Shown here: positions 34,641 to 45,282 of the stretch, piece by piece
Numbering within the stretch: position 1 is the stretch's first letter
How the letters are laid out: each line of letters starts with the position of its first letter
NCBI GenBank assembly: GCA_016584305.1
Contig: JACEEZ010013567.1
Span: 90,001-154,000 of the forward strand
DNA from: Chionoecetes opilio
Lineage: Eukaryota > Arthropoda > Malacostraca > Decapoda > Majidae
Length of the DNA: 64,000 nucleotides
Direction of reading: 5' to 3'
Made by a program: the position numbers and the translations under genes
The notes under the pieces: model-generated
Seen by the model: the letters and a program-made list of their open reading frames with translations, nothing else
What the model was told of the DNA's origin: nothing
The model's database searches: none

Positions 34641-35845
34641 CCGTATTTTAGCGCTTCGTGTCTTGGTGGAACGCTGCCGTGAGTTTCGACAGGGGATGAT
34701 AGCAGCCTATGATGATATAAAGAAAACATTTGAGTCAGTGCATCGTGAGTCACTATGAGATCTTCTGTGGCTTTGCGGGATTCCTACAGGGAGTGTTGGT
34801 CTGCTGACTGGCCTGTACTCTGGGACTGGGAGCGCTGTGAAGTGTAAAAGTGGTGCGTGTATCCAGGTTTTTTCATGTGAATACAGGATTGAGGCAAGGG
34901 TGCGTCCTTGCCCCATTACTTTTCAACACTTGTATGGACTTGGTATTGGGCAAAGCTGTGTACCAAAGTGATTGTCGAACGTCCCTAGGCAATACATATA
35001 TCACTGATCTTGATTTTGCCGATGATGTAGTAATCTTTGCTGGGTCACTGGAGGCTATGGTGATGCCTCTCGAGACGCTGCACGAGGAGGCAAAGCTTTT
35101 GGGATTTGAGGTTTCCTGGCTCAAGACCAAGGTCCATGTGTTTGGAGGCCTACTAGATGAAATAGTACAGCTTGTCCATGCGTGCGGGGTTGACATTGTG
35201 ATTTTTGAGACGAATAAGGGAAAGTTTTACATACCTTTGTTCCATAGTCCAGAATAACGGCGGGTCACGTCAAAAAGTCTTGCGGTGGATAGGCATAGGC
35301 CACTGTGTTATGGACTCGCTCAACACAAATATTTGGGGTTGTCGATACCTGTGCAAGAGAACAAATATCCAGGTATTCAAATAATTTGTGATCCCAGTCT
35401 TACTATATGGATGTGAGACATGGACACTAAATAGCTACTTGAAGAGGCGGATCATTGCCTTTGATAATAAGTGTCTTCGAAGAATCATGGGGTATCGCTG
35501 GGATGATTACGTGTCAAACCAGCGATTGTACCGTAAGACTGAATCGAGGCCTATTTCCTGCATTCTACGTCAGCGCCAACTTCGGCTATATAGACATGTA
35601 CCACGATACCCTGAAACCCATCCTTCCCACCGGGTTGTATCTGTAAGAGCCAATCCGTCGTGGAGGAGGCCAAGGGGGCACTCACAAGGCTCGTGGCTGG
35701 GGGAAGTTGATGTTTCCTGCCGAGAGTTGCTTGGTATGGGAAGGGAACGTGCATGGGGACTCGTGCATGATGATCCCCGTGAGTGGCGTCGTAGGGTTGG
35801 CGAGGCGCGTTCTCAAGCGTATGCCCCCAATGATTGGTGGATTGT
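34638..35845 (+). mobile_element. RTE-like LINE 3' half (family R, copy 2)
   Basis: Starts inside RT and runs to the family's 3' end, CCCCCAATGATTGG. Frames include RQGCVLAPLLFNTCMDLVLG, then DLDFADDVVIFAGSLEA (motif C intact) and, at 35388-35915, LYGCETWTLNSYLKRRIIAF, then CLRRIMGYRWDDYVSNQRLY. At 35200-35390 frameshifts break it. The C-terminal domain is the part that occurs in all R copies. Confidence 0.85.
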
Positions 35846-36282
35846 CGAGCAAATAATGAACAATTTTATATGGTATTATGAGATGAGATTATTTCAACAG
35901 GACTACCGGAGATAATTACTAAATTATCATGAACCTTTCTTGATGATAGGAAGGCGTCCATAAGTTTAGAATAGCTTTTAGGAGTCAGTTTCGAAATTAA
36001 TAAGTGAGTGCCTCAAGATAGCTCCCTCTCTCCAACCCTCTATTCGATATACATTTCAGGCATACAGCCAGCCGCGGCTGCTTATATAAACGTATACAGA
36101 TGATACAACTGAGGTCATAAAACATAAGAGTAAATCAAGAAAAATCATGGCGAGAAAAGTTGAAATAAAAAATCTTCGCCAAATCAATGAGAAAATTTGG
36201 AAAATTAAAACCAATATGACTAAATTCAATTCCATTTGCCATTCAAAAACCTGAACCAGTAAGAATTCAGGGTAATCAAGCA

Positions 36283-37548
36283 ATCATTGGGGGCATAACA
36301 GGCATACCGGGGGACGCGTCGCCTCGCCCACCCTACGACGCCACTCCCGGGGGTCACCACGTGCGAGTCCCCATGCAGGCTCCCTTCCCATACCAACCAG
36401 CTCTAGACAAGAAACATCAACTTGCCCCAGCCACGAGCCTTGTGGGCGCCCCCATGGCCTCCTCCACGCCGGATTGTCTCTAACCCGATGGGAAGGATCG
36501 GTTCCAGGGTAGCGTTCCACATGCCCATATTGCCGAAGTTGGCGCTGACGGACTATGCAGGTAGTGGGCCTCGATTCAGTTTCACGGTGCAATCGCTGAT
36601 TTGACACGTAATCGTCCCAGCGATACCCCATGATTCTGCGAAGACACTTATTACCAAAGGCATCAATTCGTCTCTTTAAGTCGCTATTTAGTGTCCATGT
36701 CTCACAACCATAGGGAACGATAGGGATCACAAGCGACTTGAATATCCGGATCTTTGTCCTGCTGTACAGGTGCCGACAACGCCAAATACTCGTGCTGAGC
36801 GAGTCCATAACACTGTGGGCTATGCCAATCCGCCGTAAGACTTCTTGACGTGACCCGCCGTCATTATGGACTGCGCTACCAAGATATGTACCAGTAAGTC
36901 ACCTTAATCGGCGAAGGACGAGCGAGCCGAGCACGTGCGTACGTGCGGCGTCACCCGGAGTTTGATCTGTGTGACATTGCTAGGTGTGTTATCTCAAACC
37001 ACACACCAAATTTCAACTTAGTCGGTACAGCCGTTTCTCAGCTATAGCAAGATAACGTTGTCTGCCACCTCTCACGCGGCACGCGCCACGCGCCATGCTG
37101 TCCCCTCACGTGAGACAAAACATGTCAAGCACAAATAGGGATTGAATCAGATGTTATCAGATGTTATCAGTTATGATTGTTATCAGATGGCGAAGACTGC
37201 TTGTCAATCGGAAGCGGGATTTCAAAGATATAAGCTCCTGAAAAGCGTGATGGTCGGTCGGTCGGGTCGGCCGCTAGATGTGAGAAAAATCCCGTATCCA
37301 GCGAAAGTTTAAAAACTTTCCAAGATCTCAATGTCCTCGCCGCACGCATGAACAGACTGTATAGTTTCATCTAGTAAGCCTCCAAACACTTGGACCTTGG
37401 TCTTAAGCCAGGAGACCTCAAGTCCCAAAGGCTTTGCCTCCTAGTGCAGCGCCTCGAGAGCCATCACCAAAACCTCCAGCGACTCAGCAAAGATTACTGC
37501 ATCATCGGCAAACACAAGATCATTGATCTTGGTGCTGCCGATTCAGGA
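36283..37548 (-). mobile_element. RTE-like LINE 3' half (family R, copy 3), split
   Basis: Minus-strand copy facing copy 2, the 3' ends about 430 bp apart. 36808-36284 is one open frame of 174 codons, with VPYGCETWTLNSDLKRRIDA and GYRWDDYVSNQRLHRETESR. The 5' part resumes at 37312-37548 after a 420-bp insertion that lies where the other copies read ACCAAGGTATGTAAAACTTT. Confidence 0.85.
36893..37311. other. 420-bp insertion of unknown type in RTE-like copy 3
   Basis: The intact copy at 41580 reads straight through, so this is a true insertion. It is G+C-richer than its surroundings, contains CCAAATTTCAACTTAGTCGG then TACAGCCGTTTCTCAGCTAT, a short tandem repeat (CAGATGTTATCAGATGTTAT at 37149) and GGTCGGTCGGTCGG at 37249. 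No inverted ends, A tail or clear target duplication was found. Confidence 0.5.
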
Positions 37549-37949
37549 TAATGTTGTACCATAAAGTAACGAAGGTAATATTTTTGGCCTACATTTCGCG
37601 AAAAATGGTTTTATCAAACATATCTAAATTAATATGAATAAAGCAAGCCAAGCTCTCTCTACCAATAAAATATTCAGTATTGTATATTATAGATAGAGTA
37701 TTAGAAATAAAAACAAAGCTTCATCTAGTAAAGCATGTGTAATACCTGTACTCTTATACCCACCATATCATTTGAGTGCATTCTCGAAGTCTTCTTTTAT
37801 TAAGCTCCAGATAATACAGAATCAAGATTCGTATATGATGGAAAGTAAAATTAAACAAAACTGCGAACTTATCACCAGTAAACATAACGCTGCGGCTATA
37901 CGAACGAGGTAATAAACTCATAAATAGATTATTATTGATACCAGATTTT
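37549..37949. other. No recognised feature
   Basis: AT-rich sequence without coding match, between an RTE-like copy and a J-family fragment. Confidence 0.4.
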
Positions 37950-38270
37950 TTTTTTTAACATCACAAAGGACTGGCCAAGGGCACAACAAAAAGAGGTAAC
38001 ACAAAGCCCGCTTAGTTGCCAGTCCCTAAAAAGAAGACAGTAAGAGAATACCAAAAAAAAGGGGTGGGCCAATTAAGTTCGGGAGGTGTCTTGTTACTCT
38101 TCTCTTGAAAAGATTTAAATCGTAGGAAAATGAAAAAATAGAAACAGGAAGAGAGTTCCAGAGTTTACCAGTGAAAGGGATGTAAGAGTATAAATACTGA
38201 TTAACTCTTGCATTAGGAAGATGGACGGAATAGGGATGAGAATGAGTAGAAAGTCTTGTGCAGCGAGAGA
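37950..38270 (-). mobile_element. Jockey-like LINE 3' end (family J, copy 5)
   Basis: ATCACAAAGGACTGGCCAAGG, then AAAGAGGTAAC, GTTCGGGAGGTGTCTTGTTA and GAAGATGGACGGAATAGGGA match copy 2. Truncated after GTGCAGCGAG at 38270. Contains the stop region and 3' UTR only. Confidence 0.85.
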
Positions 38271-39399
38271 TGATAATAATTACAATGATTTAATAACAAA
38301 CAATAATAACAATGCATAAGGAATGATAAGGATGGTTTAAAAAGCTTCTACATAAACCTCGACCAACGACAATTTACATTAAATTAGATCTGAATCGTAT
38401 GAAATAGCTAATAGAGGCCGACACAGCAACTAATAGCAGAGTATCGATGTAAATTTTCATGTCAAGACTCGTTCGTCTACGTTCGTAAGATTGCCTATGG
38501 CCGGGAGTATTGGCGATGTGGCTTACTTTACGCGTTAGGTCAACTGGTTCAGTGGGTCCTGGCTAAACTGGGATTCGAATACTGTCGCCGCTGTCTTCTT
38601 GGTGTGTGGGGGAGGGGGCATGGTTTCCCTTACGAAGGACTGTAAACCGAGATAAATTTCAATCAAGTCATAGTCATTAAAAGTTGGAGTGGTGAACCTC
38701 ATATGAACAAGGCCAACGTACACACAGACATATATCTGGCCACATATCGGATCTACAGCCTTACACCTCCTTAATATTCATCTTTAAACCAAAAAATCAA
38801 CATTAGTTAACACTAAATGTGAAGTAAATATGGTGCTTGGTCGTCCAGCTAGGTTCACGGACAGGAGTCGCACCATCGCAAAAGAAAATGTTACCCAAAG
38901 TGAGCGGATTAAAGTAATTGTTGGGGGTTTTACGCTCAACTGCGACAAGTGCTTCACTGTCAGTGGTTTATTCTACTTATTAATATTTATTATTCATTTT
39001 AGTTATATATTTATTATCTATAATTATTTATTGTATCTTTATTTATTTATGATATATGATTAGACAAATTAAGTTTTCTTTGTGTCTCCTTATTTATCTG
39101 TGATATGTGATTCAACAAATGAAGAAATATTTGTTTCCTTATTTATCTTTGATATGTGATTAGACAAACACAGTTCTATAGGGTGTGGGCTTATATGTTT
39201 CCATCGGTGGTGGCGATGGTGGTTGTTGAGGGAGAGCCAGTAGTTGATTCAAATCCATTCAAACTAATGATTAATTGAAAGATTAACATTTAGTACACAA
39301 ATCTCAATGATTTTTTTAGCCCTTCGTCTGTTTTCCTCTTACTTATTTTCATTTTATCCTTTCCTTTTCACCTTTTCCTAGCTCTACTTTCCCCCCAAC
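38271..39399. other. No recognised gene
   Basis: AT-rich. Near 38537-38600 a tRNA-like pair of boxes (TTAGGTCAACTGG, then GGGATTCGAATAC) suggests an old SINE. 38990-39170 has an imperfect repeat of TTATTTAT.TATGATATGTGATTAGACAAA-type words (39037-39066, 39089-39118, 39137-39167). The 77-codon frame at 38830 is unassigned. Confidence 0.4.
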
Positions 39400-40130
39400 T
39401 GTCCCTTCGAATGGAATATAATGGAGGCAGGCAATCTTGGTTGTGGCGCTATGCCATTAAGGCTTCCTCTCCTCCTCCTCCTCCTCCCCTCTGTCTCGGC
39501 GCAGCGCAAGTCTTCCGAGCTCCACACCTAACTCCGGTAACCACTTCACTCCGGTGTTGGTGCTATTACGTACGCCCACGTGAAGGCACTCTTTCTCCTC
39601 TGGGGCTGGCGCCATTACGCCCCCGGGACCACCCCTCTCCACCCCGTCACGTTACTCTTTCCTGCTGTGTACAGGGAGACATTGGACTGCCGTGCAGCTG
39701 TTGAGGGGAAGCCGCGGTGACACCTGGACGAGCAGTGTCCTGGCCTGCACCTCACACCCCGACTGGTCCACGCACAACGCCAGTTACAGGTGCTCCTGGT
39801 TGTGTCGTGTTTTTCCATACCTCACCTCTGACGCCATCTCCGAGCCGCAGGGACACCGGTGGTGAAGAAAGCCGCGGCGAGACACCAAGCCTCTTTTGCC
39901 GTCCAGCCCTCTCGGGACACCGCCGTGTGTCAGGCCACCCACCCCGGGTCGCTCACTTCCCATTCTGCTGGTTGCCGAGGTGGAATTGAGAGTCTGGTGC
40001 CTGATCCCACCCGTGGGCCAGTAATATTGTATGTGGAGTCCAAGACTGTAAACTTTAAAGGAAGATTGTGAAGGAAATAAACTCAAGCTGGAAATTGCAA
40101 CTTTCCTTGGCCCCAGGAGAGAACCTGGTA
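39400..40130 (+). other. G+C-rich segment of unknown origin, ending in a poly(A)-signal-like motif
   Basis: Composition differs sharply from the AT-rich flanks. Four overlapping frames of 60-100 codons on both strands suggest composition rather than coding. It ends with GGAAATAAACTCAAGC (40075), which holds AATAAA, followed 55 bp later by a copy of the dispersed repeat. It could be an LTR or 5' UTR of an element whose other parts are absent. Confidence 0.35.
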
Positions 40131-40558
40131 GCCTCCGAAGCAGAAGGTGTTCCCAGCTAATCTTAGCTCGTGTACAGTATTTGCCTTCATGGCTTGTTTC
40201 ACCGTATATGCAATTCTAACAACGGACAATTCAATTGCTCGTTGACAATATATGATGTTAATGATAAAGTCTTAATGAAAATATACCAATAAAAGTCCCT
40301 CCCATCATGAAAATTTGCCGCTGATTTACTTAATTTTCAACTTTATACATTGGGAACTAGTTTTTACTTACATCTCTTATCTCCTGCCAGAATAAAATTG
40401 ATTCCTCAGTGACAATAATTTAATCTGTATCACCGTTACAGTAGTATGAACGAATATATGTTATAATAGCATTGTCCCTGAGACGTCGTCGTTAAGCTTT
40501 AAGTTAGCAACATTATGTTGCGCTCCTTTTCCTCAATTTGTGGATTACTTTTCTATTG
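40131..40558 (+). repeat. Third copy of the 25018-25740 repeat
   Basis: Shares with 25018-25345 GAAGCAGAAG, TAGCTCGTGTA, CATGGCTTGTTTC and GAACTAGTTTTTAC-like words, and with 25446-25740 AATGAAAATATACCAATAA, GTCCCTGAGACGT and CTTTTTCTC-like words. It joins both monomers in one unit and so defines the full repeat. Confidence 0.75.
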
Positions 40559-40974
40559 CAGCTTTAAACTCTATACAATTGGGACTATGGTTTCTGTTTA
40601 ACTTGATGAGTCCTAAAAAACTTTATCTCTGAGTGTCCTTCGCAAGTCACTACTTTCGGAGATACAGAACATCTGTTTTAGAAAGGAGAGAAGGTCATAT
40701 TTCCTAATGCCTTACTCTTTTTCTTCTTGTGACTTGTGTTGCTCTAGCTTTCCTATTAATAAGGCACTTTTATGGGACTGAGGTGTGTTAGGTGCATAAA
40801 ATAGAGTTAAGTTTTGATCAGGTTTAAGTTTGGTTAGTTTAATTAGTTGAGTAGGTAAAACGTGGACTTAGCTTAGGCTAGGTTAGGATGGTTACTTTAA
40901 GTCAGTGGTTCTTAACCAGGGGTACGTGTACCCTCACAGGGTTACGGAACCTTCCACCTGGGGGTACAAGACAT

Positions 40975-42143
40975 CAATCAATCAATCATTGGGGGCATAC
41001 GCCGGGGGGCGCGTCGCCTCGCCCACCCTACGACGCCACTCCCGGGGGTCACCACGCGCGAGTTCCCATGCAGGCTCCTTTCCCATACCAAGCAGCTCTC
41101 GGCAAGAAACATCAACTTGCCCCAGCCACGAGCCTTGTGGGCGCCCCCTTGGCCTCCTCCACGCCGGATTGTCTCTTACAGATACAACCCGATGGGAAGG
41201 ATCGGTTTCAGGGTAGCGTGCCACATGCCCATATAGCCGAAGTTGGCGCTGACGGACTATGCAGGTAATAGGCCTCGATTCAGTCTCACGGTGCAATCGC
41301 TGATTTGACACGTAATCATCCCAGCGATACCCCATGATTCTGCGAAGACACTTATTACCGAAGGCATTGATTCGTCTCTTCAAGTCACTATTTAGTGTTC
41401 ATGTCTCACAACCATAGAGTAAGACAGGGATCACAAGCGACTTTAAGATCCGGATCTTTGTCCTTCTGCACAGGTACCGACAACGCCAAATACTCCCGCT
41501 GAGCGAGTCCATAACACCGTGGGCTATGCCAATCCGCCGTAAGACTTCTTGACGTGACCCGCCGTCATTATGGACTGCGCTACCAAGGTATGTAAAACTT
41601 TCCAAGATCTCAATGTCCTCGCCACACGCATGAACAGACTGTACTGCTTCATCTAGTAAGTCTCCAAACACCTGGACCTTGCTTGGTCTTGAGCCAGGAG
41701 ACCTCAAGTCCCAAAGGCTTTGCCTCCTCGTGCAGCGCCTCGAGAGCCATCACCAGGACCTCCAGCGACTCAGCAAAGATTACTGCATCATCGGCAAAAA
41801 CAAGATCAGTGATCTTGGTGTTGCCGACGGATGCTCCACAATCACTTTGATCTACAACCTTGTCCATACAAGCGTTGAAAAGTGATGGGGCAAGGACGCA
41901 CCCTTGCCTCACTCCTGTATCCCCAGGAAAGAAGCTGGATACACCTGCCCCACACTTCACAGCACTCTCAGTCCCAGAATACAGACCAGTTATCAAACCA
42001 ATAGTCCTTGCAGGAATCCCTCGAAGTCACAGAAGATCCCAGAGTGACTCACGATGCACTGAGTCAAACGCCTTCTTGAGATCAACATAGGCTGCAAGCA
42101 TCCCCTGTCGAAACTCACGTCGGCGTTCCACCAGGACACGAGA
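40975..42143 (-). mobile_element. RTE-like LINE 3' half (family R, copy 4)
   Basis: Minus strand. The 3' end lies at 40975 with the tandem motif ATCA (complement TGAT) next to ATTGGGGGCATACGCCGGGG. The frames 41996-41649, 41707-41399 and 41383-40982 together cover RT motif C (LVFADDAVIFAESLEV) to the C-terminus (RRRVGEATRPPAYAPND). It is 5'-truncated at 42143, where the hAT sequence resumes. Confidence 0.9.
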
Positions 42144-42289
42144 CATGCTGACCAATAATACAATATCATACCTACAAGTAGACTGGAATTATATATTTGC
42201 TATTAGTTTGTCTGTCAACCATTATCTTAATCACTCCAACGTCCAACGAGTCCAACGGTTCATCATTATGTCATGCTACAATAATTTTT

Positions 42290-43558
42290 TAGTCTTGCTA
42301 GTACTATCAATGTGAGGAGTATTCAGTTAGATGAGTCAACAAACGTTATTTGTGGCAGTCAGTTGTTGGTATTTGTGCGGTATGTGAAAGATAAAGTGGT
42401 GGAAGATTTTTTGCTTTGTGCACTACTGGAAAATAATGCAGAAGCAATTTATGTGTTCAATTCGGTTAATTTTTTTCCTTGAAGCATGTGATAAATCTCA
42501 GTATATGTGGGTCAATTTGCACTGATCCAGCCATGCTAGGGAACAAATCTGGCATACTTAACGTGGTGAAAAAAGAGATGCCTCATATCACTGTCAAGCA
42601 CTGTTCGTTGCATCGTCGTCCACTTGCCACAAAGAGTTGAAATATATGGACGTAAGAATGCCAGAATTTTAAAGAATTTTCTGCCAGAAAAATGAAGATG
42701 GTTTCAATTGCTGCGCTTGCAGTAAACTTGATCAGAGGGCGAACTCTGAATTACCGCCTCATGGCACCATTTTATAAAGAAATTATAGATCTTTCCTCTT
42801 CTTTTTCCACACAGAAGTTATTTGGCTCTCACGTGACAGAGCACTTACACCACATTTTGGAACTACACGAAGAAATCATGCAGTTTCTTATTAATCAAGG
42901 CAGTGACATTGCTGATCACTTTGGAAACAGGGAGTTTATTTTGCTCTTAGCATACCTGGCAGATATATTCACGGAATTGAACGAGTTTAACATATCCACT
43001 CAAGGAAGAATGATGAATATGATACCTGCCAGATATAAGTTATCTGCCCTTACCCAGAAACTTACAATTTGGATAAAGCACATTGAGAAAGGAACTTTTG
43101 CTAAATTGTCTTCTTTAGATGAGGATCCTGGTGCATAAGAAGTGTCCATCGTTACTGTTGTGAAAGATAATTTGCAATGGCTGATTCACTCCTTCCAAGG
43201 ATACTTTTACCATGCAGAGGTTTATGTGGCACAAAGATGGATACTAGATTCATATATTTTCAACCTGGATTCCATGGATAACAGCAATGTGTTGAAAGAT
43301 GATCTTGTTGAGCAGCATGCCAATGATATAATCCAAATTTGAATCAATGCAGCTAAATTAGTTTGGTATGCACAACTCAAAACATTCCCACAGATTCATG
43401 TCATTCAGATGACATTTCACAGCAGAACGAGCTCTAAAAGTCACCGTGCCATTTGCATCCATGTTCTTATGCGAGGAATGTTTTTCAACACTTACACATC
43501 AAGACAAAGGCTCGGAACTCTCTGGATGCAAGTGATGACATTCGTGTGGCTCTTTAAA
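42290..43558 (+). pseudogene. hAT transposase of ZBED5/SCAND3 type (broken)
   Basis: Upstream frames read IQLDESTNVICGSQLLVFVR, which holds a catalytic Asp of the hAT core. The 148-codon frame 42692-43138 carries LRGRTLNYRL-like sequence (IRGRTLNYRLMAPFYKEI), then HEEIMQFLINQGSDIADHF and LAYLADIFTELNEFNISTQG. 43142-43342 continues after a stop, and near 43430 a frame gives ALKVTVPFASMFLCEECFST, the dimerisation domain. Host genes of this type exist in vertebrates, but stops at 42480, 42530 and 43137 and the terminal repeat mark this copy as a dead transposon. Confidence 0.8.
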
Positions 43559-43755
43559 AAAATAACTTCGTTTCAGCATCATAATTGATGAATAGCAACA
43601 ACAAAAGCAAATGAAATGTAACATTGTGTAGTATTCAGTTAATGAAAATAAAAGGTTCTTTATTATTATTACATTTTTTTCTGTCCGGGAGTACGAGACA
43701 AACGTATGAGATATCAAGGGGCACAGTCACTAATACAGGTAAAAAACTTTTGCTC

Positions 43756-44232
43756 TAGGTGGTTAGTATTTTTAAGATTATTTAGACTTATTTTTTTCAT
43801 TTGCTATGATCACTATCATCCAAAACACTTATGTATACCGTGGAAAATAAAAGTTTCGACCACCAAATGCAATATATTGTTAAAATTTGAATTTATATCC
43901 ATAATGCATGCTTGGTTCCCGACAGGTGATTTCAGGGGATCCAGGAAATTTCAGTGGATGGGGGAGTCTGAACAGACAATTGACAAGAAACCATGTGTCA
44001 ATGTTTTATTGATACTTGCTCTGGGTTTGTAGGCTTCTTTTTTTTTGGGGGGGGGGGGTCTGCATTATTCGCGGTTTGTGATATTTGCAGGGAGCTTCAG
44101 AGCGTAACCGCCTCAATATTTGGGTCCTCATTGTACATCAATTTTATAAATGTGCCTGCTGATCCTTTGGAAAGTGCTGCACATACTTTGATCTGTGAAT
44201 AAATAAACTGCCTGTTGAGGGTCTGGCCTTAC
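43756..44232. other. Intron sequence without recognised feature
   Basis: AT-rich, with a G run at 44046-44056. Lies on the donor side of exon 2. No second copy noticed in the window. Confidence 0.5.
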
Positions 44233-44368
44233 CTGCTCAATGCTGAGGCTGAAAGGTCCAAGATTAATGCCACCCTTACCCGGCTGCTCAGGGACACGCT
44301 CATACCACATAGCATTGACCAGCATAAACAGGAAGAGAGCTGAGAAGCAGGATCCCACACGCTGACAC
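44233..44368 (-). CDS. Polycystin-1-like exon 2
   Basis: 136-bp exon with acceptor ATCTTCAG and donor GTAAGGCC on the minus strand. One base completes Arg from exon 1, then CQRVGSCFSALFLFMLVNAM, then WYERVPEQPG and INLGPFSLSIEQ. In PKD1-family proteins the first post-PLAT helix is R-V-Q-R-x-x-C-C-x-x-L-F, followed by an M-L-x-N-A-M-x-Y end and a short outer loop reaching G-P-F-x-L-S-x-E-Q. The match is close over the full exon. It ends in phase 0, as exon 3 requires. Confidence 0.95.
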
Positions 44369-44527
44369 CTGAAGATAGAAGACAAAATGTTCTTGTATGC
44401 ATTGACCAAGTAATACTATCACTTGCTTTTCTATCGTACCATATTTTTTTCGTACAGAGATTGATTTTATGTCTTGATGTATCTACAAAGGACCAGTGCC
44501 GTGAAATTACGAAGTACAAATACTTAA

Positions 44528-44797
44528 GTACACGTAGACCCCGTTTAACGCAGGTTCGCTTCACAAATATTTTCGTTAAAAAAAGTTAAAAACATTTATA
44601 ACAAAAAAACGCTTATCATAAGAAAAAAGTTGGTTACGCGCAATTGTATTTCTAAAAATGCAAATTGCTTTACTTAAAAAATGCTTTCTTAAAAAAGGTC
44701 AATGAAATGGGAGTATCTACGGCAGCAAAGGATTCGTTTAATGAATTTTTCGCTCTACGCATTTTCCAGGAACGTATCTCGTGGTGTCTACGTGTAC
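44528..44797. mobile_element. Candidate MITE with inverted ends
   Basis: AGTACACGTAGAC on the left (44527-44539) and its complement on the right (GTCTACGTGTACT, 44786-44798) are perfect inverted repeats, with TA inside each end as a possible target duplication. The text following the left end, CCCCGTTTAACGCAGGTTCG, resembles pogo/Tigger-type ends. No coding capacity. Confidence 0.5.
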
Positions 44798-44987
44798 TGT
44801 GCTTAACCATTTGCCGTTCCATAGGTCGTTGAAAAGCGGAACTTTTCACGCGACCTTCACTGGCGGGCATTTAGAGCAGTTGTATAGATATGTTTTATCT
44901 TTAACGCTCATATCAAAGTGACTATTCATCATAGAGAGATCTATAAGGTCTCATTTCGAAGCTTAGTTATCGTACTGCATCTTACGC

Positions 44988-45282
44988 CTTTGTGGTGTAG
45001 TGGCACGCCTAGCTATGAATAAGCGGGTCCTGGTTCAAATCCTTGTCAGGACAGTCGGCGTGCAGTCCAACCAGCTGTTCATCCTACCTTTCGGGCTTGG
45101 TCGATAAATGGGTACCTGGGGAAACCTGGGGAAAGTAACTATGGTGACCCGGATGTCACACTAGGCCTGTGTCCCGGGGTAGCGGGTTATCACCCACCAC
45201 AAGCTCAATAGCTAATGCGACGGAAATGAGCACCGAGGCAACGTGCAGCATAGTGTATGCCCCCATATTTACCTTTACCTAT
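44988..45282 (+). mobile_element. tRNA-derived SINE (family S2, copy a)
   Basis: Box A region GTGGTGTAGTGGCACGCCTA, box B GGTTCAAATCC, conserved middle GGTACCTGGGGAAACCTGGG, and a short tandem tail TTTACCTTTACC at 45270-45281. The second copy is at 60533-60833 on the other strand. Confidence 0.9.

Larger units (their letters stand above)
40903..43755 (+). mobile_element. hAT transposon (ZBED5-like), disrupted by an RTE-like LINE
   Basis: The left end, CAGTGGTTCTTAACCAGGGG at 40903, is a classical hAT terminal repeat, followed by TACGTGTACCC. An RTE-like LINE interrupts it at 40975-42143. A broken transposase of the ZBED5/SCAND3 type follows (42290-43558). The right end is worn: AAGGGGCACAGTCACTAATA and then CAGGTAAAAAAC near 43740 resemble the usual GGGGTACA..AAAAAGGTTAAGAACC. 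The 8-bp target duplication could not be confirmed. Confidence 0.7.

Noticed and set aside
38537..38605. tRNA gene or SINE on the plus strand
   Set aside because: Box-like words (TTAGGTCAACTGG and GGGATTCGAATAC) occur, but box B departs from consensus and no tail or related copy was found.
39400..40090. Frames of 60-100 codons on both strands
   Set aside because: Composition-driven; no conserved motif, no consistent strand and no splice signals.
42692..43342. ZBED5-like host gene
   Set aside because: Stops split the frame, a hAT terminal repeat lies upstream and the copy is interrupted by a LINE, so it is a dead transposon.
44670..44870. 66-codon minus-strand frame
   Set aside because: It overlaps the end of a candidate MITE and has no recognisable motif.
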